The notes beneath the pieces are model-generated. The model worked only from the letters and a program-made list of their open reading frames with translations, was not told the DNA's origin and searched no databases. The translations under genes and the position numbers were made by a program. From positions 9,773,501 through 9,837,500 of the forward strand of contig JAVHKY010000054.1 in the NCBI GenBank assembly GCA_035079385.1: 64,000 bases of DNA. The letters run 5' to 3'. The DNA is from Aspidiotus rigidus. Its lineage: Eukaryota; Arthropoda; Insecta; Hemiptera; Diaspididae. This document shows positions 54,122-64,000 of this stretch, piece by piece. Within the stretch, counting starts at the first letter, position 1. Each line of letters begins with the position of its first letter.

Positions 54122-54666
54122 AAATCAGATAGGGTATAAAGTGCGGTACAGTTCATGTATCCCACCAATGGACATGATGAGAATAGTAGGTGGTCCCGCG
54201 TGTTTTCAATTTTCAATGAACCCTACAATAATATTCTCCTTTTCAAGCTCACAATTTTAGTCTTTTGGGTTTTTTGAAATTGTGAATGAACCAGTAATCT
54301 TTCCGAGCCAACCATTTCCTCTCTAATTCCATGAGTAATTCTGCTCCATAGGCATAAGCTTGTCCGCAACCAGATTTCACTGAAGCACCAGCACTTTGTC
54401 GGCAATCATGATTCGACTTTCATTCACGATGATGCCGGCTTTCTTAGAAGGCGCGCGAGCTCTAGGGCCTGCGATTATTGCGAGCCCCAACAGTTCTTCT
54501 GGCTATCGAGTTCATCAGGGCACCACAGATTGCACATGAAACGCGGCCACACCATGCGCTTCTTCAGGAATTTGGGTCGACGGGGCAGTCCAGATCAGGC
54601 CTGTAGAGAAGAGGGTAATTTGGTAATTTTGTTCCCTGACCCGGGTTGTTTAGGGGGCCCACAGGG
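54122..54666. other. No recognisable gene
   Basis: A GC-richer patch at 54430-54660 has repeat-like composition but no identified element. Confidence 0.4.
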
Positions 54667-54795
54667 CTCACATTTTAAGAGGAACCTGTTTTATGGGGGG
54701 CTTTTTGAGAAATTTGCCGTCCGCCGTCCAGCGAAAAACTTGGAAAAATTTCGACTCTCGAGCCATATACTCGTATGATAGAAGGGGGACTTATT
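54667..54795 (+). repeat. Left end of the CRE-rich inverted-repeat family (copy G)
   Basis: TTAAGAGGAACCTGTTTTATGG begins at about 54675 and is followed by GGGGCTTTTTGAGAAATTTG, CCGTCCGCCGTCCAGCG and a single 45-bp minisatellite unit in reverse orientation (to about 54795). It matches the right side of element A in inverse. No right end is seen. Confidence 0.65.
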
Positions 54796-54799
54796 TTCT

Positions 54800-56455
54800 T
54801 TAAAAAAAGGTAAAAATGTAAAGTTAATCGCAAGCGAAACGAGCGAAAAATTTTGGGGAGCCCGCGGTTCCATTTTTCCGGGACCCGGAATTCCTATCGA
54901 CCGCCCTAGTCCAGACCAACTTATCTATTGAACATTTTGTACGAAATTTTACAAGAGGTAATTTTTTGCGTCCAAAAGATTTTCCTCCGAGCTAATAAGA
55001 ATAAGCTTCGATGAAATAAATATTAACGTATGACATTTACAGAGGAGGGTCGGAGAGTCAAGAGAACAAGAGAGGGATTCGGCAATATTGAATTTTAAAG
55101 CGGAAAATGACCTCTGATGGAAAACTTCAACAAGTTTACTGAAAAAAAAGCCAGTATTCCTGTCATTCATACTCGTCACAAAAATTTTTGCCTGTGAGAA
55201 AAATGCAAAGAAAATTACGCATAATATTTCTCTCAAAGGTACGTTTTTTCGTCAATGCCGATTCATCTACATCGCATGAGCGAATCTAAATACCTTCCTC
55301 GGATAATCACGCACCGTACTATATTATTTATATAATTTTTGCAAACTGCTCGTAATTTTCAAAGACAGCGTACCATAATAAAAGCTTTGTTATTACGCGG
55401 TTCACGAGATTTACCGCAAAATTTCACGCTAAATTTTCATCCTCGAGGAAACTCGACGAAATTTCGCGCAAAATCTCTGTTTCCCTTTAGCATCAGACTT
55501 TGAGGTGTTGAAAGCTTAAAAGCTCGACAGCTGCCGTTTTGATAAACCGTCAAGACGAGAGACCCGCAATCCTTCGCTTATCTGTGATCAAAGACGTATT
55601 ACGGCGATACCCGACCAGAATTATTAGTGTATACTTCGGATATTTTCGTACAGATTCATCAGGATTAATAATTCTCAACTCTTGGTATTTTACGTTTCGA
55701 AATGAGTGTGCAAAAAAAAAATTCCCCCAAGCGACACGTTGCACACAGACGAAATCACTACTTCAAAAATTTTAGTTTCATAGTTACGTACTGTAATTTT
55801 ATTTCTCGTAGGTACTTCGCATCGCCAACCGGGGAATTTACGGATAAAGTTATTCTCCCAATTATAGAGTTGCAGCAGCTCTCATCATTAACGCCAGAAT
55901 TTTGATAGCGGAATGTACCGCGTCGACTATGTATAGCGCAATCGTAAATAATGGTCGGTACCCTGCTTGGAAACCTTACTCGTACTTTGATGAACTTTTT
56001 ATGTGCAGTCGTACATAAAAAACTTGCTATCAACGAACACTTTTTTTCCCCAACTCATTTTTACAGACCTTATTTTCAGTCAACCGAAGGAAGAGGGAAA
56101 AGTAACGCAGAAAGAAAATTGAGAAAATGTGAGAATTAGAAACGTTGATTTCAGGTTGATGGACGAAACTCAGTCGAGGCAAGATTTGATGAAAAGATTC
56201 CAGAATGTAGAAATATTAAATTTAATGTATTGTGGTATGATATTCTTACGAATAAGCGACTATTGTGAGAAAGTCTGTTAAGTAAGAGATTATGATTAAG
56301 ATATATCTAAGAGAAATTCATTATGCTATGTATTCTTACCTAAGGACAAAAAAGAATCAGTGTTTAAATGAATCACTGAAGTGAAAAATATGAAAAGAAA
56401 CACCCAGCTACATTTATGAGAACGAGTGTTTGCATGACGTTAAAAGCCATACCAT
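54800..56455. other. No recognisable gene
   Basis: AT-rich sequence with short frames (54949-55236, 55539-55775, 55758-56033) and no recognised motif or repeat. Confidence 0.45.
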
Positions 56456-56459
56456 AAGA

Positions 56460-57260
56460 AGGAACTGTTCCTACCTCAAAACTACATTTAGTCCAAAAAA
56501 TTTGTTTTTGAGCATTTTTAATATCTTTACCGGTACTCTACGTCTCTACCCTATGCCACTGATGGAAATTCGCGAAGCCGTCCGTTTGATGGACTGAGCC
56601 GTACCTTCGACCCAATCCCAAAATTTGCGAGTCCGAGTGTCTTAGCATACAGTATAGTATACAGATACAAAGCTATGCTCGCTGTAAACTAAGCCTAAAC
56701 TAGCTTGATTGGACTTAAAACTAGGCCTACTATTGATTAACATACAGTATGTGTATATTAGGCCTAAACTAGAACTACCATATGGCTATACTCGTCGTAA
56801 ACTAGGCTCAAGCAAGACTTGAACTACCCGTCTCAGTTTGACGACGGGCCTGTGCCGTCATAATTAGAAAACGTCATAGGACAGCTTTGAAGTACATTGT
56901 TCAGATCCCACGTGCGCCTCATAAAACAGGTTCCCTGATAAGAGAAAAATATTGATGACGTCACTAGCTAATGACGCACGAATGGTGATGACGTCCCGAG
57001 CTTGACGGCGTCACAATTAAATTCGACGGATAGTGATGACGTCACTAGGAGGTTTAAACTGGCTGATGTCTTTACTGTGCCTTTTTATCCGCTATCGAAA
57101 ATTTGCAAGTTGGGAACTGGATTTTCCCTTTTTTATGTCTTTACCGGCATCGACAAGGCGCCCAAGCCGTCTACATTGAAAATCTGCGAGTCCAAGAGTG
57201 AGTTGAACACCCCCATCCCTCAGGAAATTTGCGAGGAATCCTCCACTTGATCCGGAATAG
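56460..57260. repeat. CRE-rich repeat family, right end plus related sequence (copy H)
   Basis: Right terminus CATAAAACAGGTTCCCTG at about 56920-56938, preceded by TAGGCCTAAACTAG-type short repeats as in element B. Beyond it lie TGACGTCA motifs (about 56957, 57038) and a second copy of the TTTACCGG-C / GCGAGTCC-AGTG phrase found at 56530-56640. The short frame at 57002-57250 lies in this repeat and is not called. Confidence 0.6.
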
Positions 57261-57759
57261 TTAGCTAATTATACCAGACTAGGATTGAGAGAGAACGAGC
57301 GTAGCGAATGAGCCCGCGAGAGCTAGTCAGCCTAAAATATGTATACTAGACGTCACGGATGTTGATGACTTCACAAAGAGGTTCAAGCTGGTTGATGACT
57401 TCACTGGTAGCTTAATCGAGCAACTATAAGAAGATATTAAAAATGATCTTAGTTAATTTGGCTCCACCAGAACATTTTTCCATCATTTTATTTACGAGCT
57501 ATTCAATAGCTAAGATTGTCAGCTCGACGGGCGGAAAGAGATTTATTGTGAGGAAAGGACAGTGCGAGGTTTAATAATTGTAAGGAACGCGAATCCATGC
57601 TTGAGTTGTTTTGTAAAGCTTCAATAGGAAGAAAGGAATATTAAGTGGTGAGGAGTGAGGGACAGGAGAGAAGTGGAAAATCTGATTTTCAATATTTTCA
57701 AAAACTTTTTCATCCCCAAAACCTCTTTGAGTCCTTGACACTAGAAAATTTCGTGCAAT

Positions 57760-58440
57760 AATTTAATTTAAGTTTAATAATAATAGAAAATAAATTTAAT
57801 AATTTTTTTAATAATTTTTTTTTTTTAATTAAATTAAATTTTATTTTTTATTTCAATTTCTAAATTAAATTTTATAATAATAAATTTTTGGTGAGATTTA
57901 TTAGGTTTAATATCTTTATTATTAATCATTTATAATAAAAATAAAAATTTTAGTCATGTTATTCAATCGGTTAGGTGTATTTTTATAGTAATTTTTAATT
58001 TTTTTATTTATTCTAAAAGTAATTTAATATTAAATTTCAATCTTAATATTAATTTAATTTCATTAAATAATTAATTTTTTAAAAATTAAAATTATTTATT
58101 AAAATTTATAATTTTTTTATTTTATTTTAATTATTATTTATACAGTATTAATTATAATTGATAGATGGTTAAATAATAATAATAATAAAACATTAATAAT
58201 TTAATAATTTTTTTCATGATTTTTCAAAATTTCATTTCATTTCATTTTATTTTTTATATTTTTAAATATTATTATTTTATTTTTATTTTTTAATTAAATT
58301 TAATTTTGAAAATTTTATTAATTATATTTTTTAAAATTAATTTTATATTTGAGTTTAATTGGAATGATTTATTATTCAATATCAATTTTTTTAGTTTTAG
58401 ATTTAAAATTATCAATTGCTATAAAATATAAATAATTGAT
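57760..58440. other. Extremely AT-rich block
   Basis: About 680 bp of almost pure A/T. One frame near 58350-58430 reads LIGMIYYSISIFLVLDLKLSI, hydrophobic like insect mitochondrial proteins, but I could not assign a gene. Mitochondrial insertion or simple sequence. Confidence 0.4.
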
Positions 58441-58671
58441 GAAGCTCCTATTATGACATGGTAATTAGATTGAGATTGCCGGTGTTCACAGTGACTTTAA
58501 TTGAGAAGAAGAGAGATCCATTTTCTGCTCCTTTCCAGCGGGGTTTCTTGGATGTCTCGCACACGCGACTGTCACCAAAACATGTCGACTCCCTCCACAA
58601 ACTACCCAACTCTTACCATAGAAATATAAAATTCACAGCAGTGGTAATACCGTAATAGGTGGAGATTCTAT

Positions 58672-58994
58672 AAAGGGTATAGCCGGGTAAGATGGTGAAA
58701 AGTGCCCCCAAACGAAATCGAATTCTGAGCTTGGTGTATGGTGGGACTATGCTTAAAACTCGCCAATTCCAATTTTCAGACCCCTAGCTCACTCCAGTGG
58801 CTCTGGGCAACAAAATATGTGATTTTTCTTTAAAAAATTGTAAACAATTTGGTAATGTAAAAATGAAAAAAAGGTATGAAGTATATTGTGGTGTGTTGTG
58901 AGACGTTTTTAAAGAAAAAAAATTTTGGTTTTTTGCATCAATTTTGGACCTCTGCGATCGATTTTAAGATTTAAAAATGGGATAAAATCCTATT
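58672..58994. repeat. Left 323-bp terminal inverted repeat
   Basis: Reverse complement of 60738-61060. Confidence 0.9.
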
Positions 58995-59150
58995 ATTCTG
59001 AATAGACTTATACTAGACGAAGAAGGGGGCGAACGAGCGATTACTAGCTTAGTATACTAGGCCTCATTCCTAATATACAGTATACAAGTTGACTAATGAA
59101 ATATAAAGACATGAAACATGATCTTCATTTATTTGGCTACGCCAGAAAAT

Positions 59151-59354
59151 TTTTAGATCACTTTCTGTCATCTCTAGAAAATCCAATATATCTGCTTATG
59201 TTATTTTTTCAAATAACGATTTTCTTCTCGTCCAACGGTTCCCTTCCACCTCTGCAGCCAGCGAATTTTCTTTCTGTTGACTTTTTTTCTCCATCTCTAT
59301 AAAAATTTCCTCCGCAAGCTCTTGATCAGAAGCTTGAAACCGCTTACTGAACAT
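59151..59354. repeat. Inverted copy of transposase sequence
   Basis: Reverse complement of 59741-59941 apart from a 3-bp indel and rare substitutions. It places part of the transposase gene in antisense upstream of the sense copy, so the transcript could fold back. Confidence 0.85.
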
Positions 59355-59423
59355 CGTTGTTGGAACTCTTTTGATGAGTGACATACGTACCATCGAAAAT
59401 TAAAACCAAATGACGCTCAAATT

Positions 59424-59699
59424 ATGAAGGAAGCCTTGCAAGATGGTAATGGCCTGAAGAGCCTGATGCGGAAAAACGATCATTGTGTTGTTGATCGCGG
59501 CTTTAGAGATGTTGAAGCATCCCTGAGGGAGCTCGGTTATTTAGTTTGTATGCCAGCTCTAAAAGGGAAACGTAAGCAATTGACAACTCAGGAGGCAAAT
59601 GAATCTCGTAAAGTAACTAGAGTTCGTTGGGTAGTGGAGGTCTCCCACGGCGACATTGGCCAGAAGTTCAAGTTACTTCATAATCAGGTTGATAAATAA
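59424..59699 (+). pseudogene. DDE-type transposase, catalytic-region fragment
   Basis: 91 codons: CVVDRGFRDVEASLRELGYLV (second catalytic Asp), CMPALKGKRKQLTTQEANESRKVTRVRWVVEVSHGDIGQ (catalytic Glu region) and FKLLHNQV. The pattern fits DDE_Tnp_4-like transposases of IS5/ISL2EU-related eukaryotic elements. The first catalytic Asp and N-terminus are missing. A stop at 59697 separates it from the next frame. Confidence 0.7.
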
Positions 59700-59740
59700 C
59701 TTCTGCCGAGTCTCGGGACAAGGCATGCTTACTCCATAAT

Positions 59741-60337
59741 ATGTTCAGTAAGCGGCTTCAAGCTTCTGATCAAGAGCTTGCGGAGGAAATTTTTATAGAG
59801 ATGGAGAAAAAAAGTCAACAGAAAGAAAATTCGCTGGCTGTAGAGGTGGAAGGGAACCGTTGGACGAGAAGATCGTTATTTGAAAAAATAACATAAGCAG
59901 ATATATTGGATTTTCCAGAGATGACAGAAAGTGATCTAAAAGTGCCTTTCACAGGCACCTACCAATTGAAGCAAGCCGTTTCCTATCTCGCAGAGATGAT
60001 GGACGACGATAATAGTATAAATGCAGAGTTTCTAAAAGAAAATAAAAATATTATACAGTTTTCCGTCCAATCGCGGCATATTAATTCTAAGAAGTATAAA
60101 TGTTTTATCGATTATGTGCCAAATTCAATAGGTTCTGCCAGCATAAAGCGGTATTGCTGCGAATGCGCCAATGGTCTCAGAACTGTTGGTTGCTGCTCAC
60201 ATGTTGCATCTATTATATATTACCTCAGCCACGCACGATATTTGTCAAAAATTGTAAGGCCAGCGGAAATATTGAGTAAATTGTTTCACATTAAGAATAC
60301 GGTCGCAGTGATAAATGAGGATAGCGATGAAGATTGA
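59741..60337 (+). pseudogene. DDE-type transposase C-terminal part with SWIM-like zinc motif
   Basis: Starting with MFSKRFQASDQELAEEIFIEME, broken by a stop near 59897, then open at 59906-60337: FPEMTESDLKVPFTGTYQLKQAVSYL, FSVQSRHINSKKYKCFIDY, and RYCCECANGLRTVGCCSHVA, which fits C-x-C-x8-C-x-H of SWIM zinc fingers. Arrangement and order match the C-terminal region of the same transposase family. The end is acidic (NEDSDED). Confidence 0.72.
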
Positions 60338-60737
60338 GATACCAAGTTGAGGTACCTATGCTTAGGATATTTGTCTCAATCTAAATCTGTATAAGTTATA
60401 TATTCTAGAGTTTTCATGCATGTATATTTTACAATTTAAACTTATTCTAATCTATTTTTACTATTTTTTTATGATGTAAGAACTGGTGAGTGAGGGAGAT
60501 AAGGGAGGGGGCTTGAAGTTGATTTATGCAAAAACTAGCAGCCGGGCCATCATACTTCATATTTACAGTCAAATTTCCCTCGGGGAATGTCCATAATAAT
60601 ATCTAATTCCAATATTATTAAACTAAATTCAACTTTTAAATACCGTCCCCCCCACGTATCGAGCTGAAATTTTTATATGTTATGTGAATAGATGCAGATT
60701 ATCACATATTAAAAAATTGGCTTGGTGCGGCCCCTTA
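60338..60737. other. Non-coding interior of the DDE transposon
   Basis: Sequence between transposase stop and right terminal repeat; no motif noticed. Confidence 0.6.
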
Positions 60738-61060
60738 AATAGGATTTTATCCCATTTTTAAATCTTAAAATCGATCGCAGAGGTCCAAAATTGATGCAAA
60801 AAACCAAAATTTTTTTTCTTTAAAAACGTCTCACAACACACCACAATATACTTCATACCTTTTTTTCATTTTTACATTACCAAATTGTTTACAATTTTTT
60901 AAAGAAAAATCACATATTTTGTTGCCCAGAGCCACTGGAGTGAGCTAGGGGTCTGAAAATTGGAATTGGCGAGTTTTAAGCATAGTCCCACCATACACCA
61001 AGCTCAGAATTCGATTTCGTTTGGGGGCACTTTTCACCATCTTACCCGGCTATACCCTTT
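60738..61060. repeat. Right 323-bp terminal inverted repeat
   Basis: Reverse complement of 58672-58994. Confidence 0.9.
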
Positions 61061-61089
61061 GTTGGTCCAAAAATTCTTCTAAACATTTT

Positions 61090-61945
61090 GAATTCGAGAT
61101 CTATAGGGAAGTACCATGAATGCCCAATCTTTTCATCTAGCTCGTAACAAACATACCGCATACTTCGCCATGATCCATCGATTAATTGCCGTTCCTCTCA
61201 ACAAATACGATTTCAAAAGGAACTCCAAACTATTAAGGTACTAGCCAAAACGAGCGATATAGTTCTGAACGTCGATACAGTTTTCCATAGAAAACTTAGA
61301 GCTAAGGCACTGAACAAAACTTCTCACCAGCTCCCTGAATCGCAAGCTGAAAATTTCAATTCTGAGGAAAATTTTCCTACAGAATCGCTTCAGCTCTTTC
61401 GAAAATCAACTGCCGCGCGACCTTCTACTTCATCCGTACTGTACGCTTCCTCATCAAAGTCAAATGGCGCCTATCGACTGGAAAGTCAGAATTGTGATGT
61501 CAAATACCTTGGACAAACTTCCGCATTAAGATGCACGAAGTCATCAGAGCTTGAAACCAAAACAACTTCACTGGACACTCTTACTTCGTCGCTCATCTCC
61601 TCAAATCTGATCATAGACGCCGACTTCGGGGGGGGGGGGGTGGATGACACTTTTTGCCTCTCCAATAATTTCTCTGGAGGGGCATTGCTCCGCCCACCAA
61701 TAATTTGACCAAAAAAAAAATGAATTTTATCAATTTGTGAATTGAATTACCAGAATATGAACGATAGTTCTTAATGTTGCCTCCCCAATAATTTTCCAAA
61801 GTCGGCGCCTCTCTGAATCCGAACACTACTTTGAGCATGACACCAATGTGTCACTCCTCCATTAAAATGATCACCCTGGAGTCCTTTGAGAACTTGAGAA
61901 GGTAGAAATATTCAAGCATATTAGTGGATTAACGAATGATTTAAT
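61090..61945 (+). pseudogene. PLE remnant: thumb and GIY-YIG
   Basis: In shifting frames: KHTAYFAMIHRLIAVPLNKYDF, LQTIKVLAKTSDIVLNVDTVFHRKL, then YRLESQNCDVKYLGQTS (GIY-YIG with one Cys changed to Ser), and after a MITE-like insertion SESEHYFEHDTNVSLLH and LEKVEIFKHI. Multiple frame breaks. A separate, old PLE subfamily that lies next to the DDE transposon. Confidence 0.72.
61615..61810. mobile_element. About 196-bp MITE-like insertion in the PLE remnant
   Basis: Ends AGACGCCGACTTCGG (61615) and CCAAAGTCGGCGCCT (to 61810) are imperfect inverted repeats. Inside are two copies of GCCTC-CCAATAATTT-C and a G-run. PLE homology continues on both sides. No coding capacity. Confidence 0.55.
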
Positions 61946-62039
61946 TTCTAATGACGATTTTATTGCGCGTTTCTATGAGTAGACTTAAGTCGATGCTCCT
62001 TTTACTACGCATACATCGAGCCTGTGTTCTTTCTTGTCA

Positions 62040-62400
62040 TCTTTTTTTTTTTCTTTTTTCTTTATTTTATACACCCTTTATTATTAAAAAAAAAAAAAAA
62101 AAAAACATTACAAAACAAGGAAGAGAAAAACAAAATTACAGAAATTTAGAAGAAAGAAAAAAAATACAAAAATAGAAAAAATAATAATAAAAAATAAAAT
62201 AAAATAAAATAAACAGGTTGTTGGAGGATAGTAACTAGGCCTTACCTCGTGCAACAAATTTGTTATGAAGTATGTAAGTCAAATTGTGATGGATTCCGGA
62301 AGATTTTTAAGGAAATTAAAGATATGCGGGAAAATTGATAATTCTTCGGATGAGAGAAGGCTTAATATTGTTGGACTGATGATGTAGTCTATCTTTTCCG
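62040..62400 (-). pseudogene. Probable I-type non-LTR 3' end
   Basis: The minus strand near 62290-62360 reads NYQFSRIF-FLKNLPESITI then stop, resembling the C-terminus of the I-type fragment at 36346-37065 (IFNFLQQVNFLSRI). It is followed by a 3' UTR and a long A/T-rich tail region (62040-62220). Weak match. Confidence 0.35.
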
Positions 62401-64000
62401 ATTGCGCGAAACCGCCGGTCTCGATAAATATTCATTACATATACGTGTCCAATAACGTTTTTTCAATTCTAGAAATGCCTCGAATTAATTTCATCTACGG
62501 AAGTAAACTAGGGAGGATATCGAGGAGTTATCACGCAAATATTATCCTCATGCATTTTCAATAGAACCGTTCGTAGCAGCAAGCTTTTCTGACCAACATC
62601 CAGCGGCACGGGGAGATGAGGAAGGGGTCGACGATTATAACCCCAGGAACAAAATCCGTTCATCTTCTAGCATATTCAACATCATAGATTTTGATTTCTT
62701 GACCTTTACAAGGTCAAAACCTTTCTGAAAAAAAGCTCATGAGAAGTTCATGACGTCACTCCCAAGAATACCAACATTACAATTCAAGAAAAGATATTAT
62801 ATAGCCTCTCCAAGTGACAGCGGTGAAAATCTTTGCAGAATTGTTTTCAAGTTCGGAATCTGTAACAAAGTTCTAGTGAGTTCTTTGACTTCTGAGGTTT
62901 TCCATTTATGTGCAAACTGGCAGACTTTAATCATAGGTGCGCGTGGTAGAAAGCAATTTTAGTTTGATTGTCTTGATTTTTTTTTGAAGATTATAATCTT
63001 CCGATTGTAAATAGTGATGTTTTACAGTAATATGCAATCATGTGTACGTGAAATCGTGAACATCATTCGATCTGATGGTTACGTATTTTTGTTTATTGTT
63101 TAGGCTACTTCTCAACCTGTACCTATATTAATACAAAAAGTTCATTCGGGTCATCAATGGGGGAAAACAAAACAAGCGGCGTGATTGAGTTCGACCGAGG
63201 ATGACGTAAGCTTCCGATGCTGCGGTATGTAAATATAGTGGTCTTTGCCGCCGAAGTAGCACCACCAGCTTTGTACATGTACCTAATTTAACTTGCAATA
63301 AAAGCAAAACACAAATTCTCCGCTTGGTTACACATTTCCATTACAATCATCGACTTGTTCTCCACTAAAATGAGTTTGTATAAATTGTGCAGCATAGCGT
63401 ACGCAGTATACCAGACTTGTAGAACTGTGGACCTCCACACTTACAGGCCGCATGCAAAAATTGACTTTATATTACACAGGCTGGTACTTCGAAATCGACC
63501 AGTAAACGATGAATAGGTGTTTTTATATTGATGCTGTTTGGTTTTTGTTTAATGGGTGTTGATTTTACAGCGCGGCGGCGTTTATCTCTCAGGATGATAT
63601 CGCGGCGTGGAGAGGTTATTCAAAGTTATAATATTTCGGAGGATAATGCGCGACGAAATGGCGAATAAGTCTATAGTAAAATGAAAACATTCGAAAATAC
63701 TTGACATAACCCTCATTTTCGGTGCCGCGCTCGCTAGGCCCTATAAACTTACCTACGTTATTAATCTGGTGAGTGTAATTTCCTGTTTCAAAAGTGCGTT
63801 TAAAGTGCTCTCGTTGAAATACGTATACTGTACGGTAATACGTTTTGACGACAATGCAAAAGGCGAGAGCAGATATCAAATAATTCCATATTGAATAAGC
63901 GTCAACTGATGTAAATTGTAAATACACGAGTAGGTTAGTGTATACATTATACGGTTTATTTAAGTGTGAAGCTCTTTTCGAGTCGCTTTGCCTCTTCGAG
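62401..64000. other. No recognisable gene
   Basis: Short frames (62750-62962 +, 63616-63927 -). The latter has 103 codons with a hydrophobic stretch (YLISALAFCIVV) but no motif I recognise. An isolated TGACGTCA lies near 62752. Confidence 0.4.

Larger units (their letters stand above)
58672..61060 (+). mobile_element. DNA transposon with 323-bp terminal inverted repeats
   Basis: 58672-58994 and 60738-61060 are inverted copies of equal length with no difference noticed by eye; the ends read AAAGGGTATAGCCGGG. The interior carries DDE-type transposase fragments and a second inverted repeat. No target duplication is obvious. Near-identical termini suggest a young insertion or gene conversion, although the transposase is incomplete. 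Confidence 0.88.

Noticed and set aside
59096..59393. Frames on both strands within the DDE transposon upstream of the transposase
   Set aside because: They come from the inverted duplicate of transposase sequence and its shadow, not from an additional gene.

Overview
The window looks like a transposon graveyard from an arthropod genome, most likely an insect. It is AT-rich and has no bacterial-style operons. It carries degenerate Penelope-like elements (PLEs), R1-, I- and Jockey-type non-LTR retrotransposons, pogo and DDE transposon remnants, a Polinton/Maverick derivative, minisatellites and short TTAGG-type telomere-like runs. I found no ordinary host gene that I can support. Nearly every recognisable reading frame belongs to a mobile element, and most are broken.

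Layout. 1-620: non-LTR reverse transcriptase (RT) remnant. 700-7459: a PLE with direct 87-bp pseudo-LTR (pLTR) segments. It is interrupted by a 5'-truncated R1-type element (2487-4040, 13-bp target duplication), a 45-bp minisatellite plus pogo fragment (4541-5462) and two inverted-repeat elements (5694-6139, 6231-6898). Its 3' end carries a well-formed hammerhead ribozyme (7325-7364). 7460-10900: mostly unassigned. 10903-13766: head-to-head PLE composite. 15300-19260: degenerate GTCGA-rich repeats, an AT-rich block and a 153-bp satellite containing a perfect 29-bp-stem hairpin. 21242-24940: I-type non-LTR element with a 12-bp target duplication. 26195-27300: PLE remnant. 27979-32338: a 4.36-kb near-perfect palindrome with Polinton hallmarks (AG...CT termini, 6-bp target duplication, a Polinton-type integrase in each arm). 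33846-35868: Jockey element between about 300-bp direct repeats that abut it on both sides. 36107-42314: a PLE with a 12-bp target duplication containing two further PLE insertions and an I-type fragment. 46019-47020: RNase H fragment and an isolated hammerhead. 49018-51300: CRE-rich inverted-repeat element, R1-type endonuclease and a GAGGAA microsatellite. 56460-57260: more CRE-rich repeat. 58672-61060: DDE transposon with 323-bp inverted termini. 61090-61945: another PLE remnant.

How it fits together. The region was built by repeated nested insertion. Target duplications let the order be read: the PLE at 36107-42314 was hit by PLEs at 40649-41616 and 37233-39242 and by an I-type fragment at about 36346-37065. 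Three PLE insertions share one architecture: inverted terminal pLTR pieces, a 12-13-bp target duplication and a one-sided tail of about 33-42 bp. The strongest candidates for something undescribed are the palindromic Polinton derivative, that PLE architecture with its hammerheads, the roughly 300-bp repeats flanking the Jockey element, and a CRE-rich inverted-repeat family with TTAA at several of its ends.
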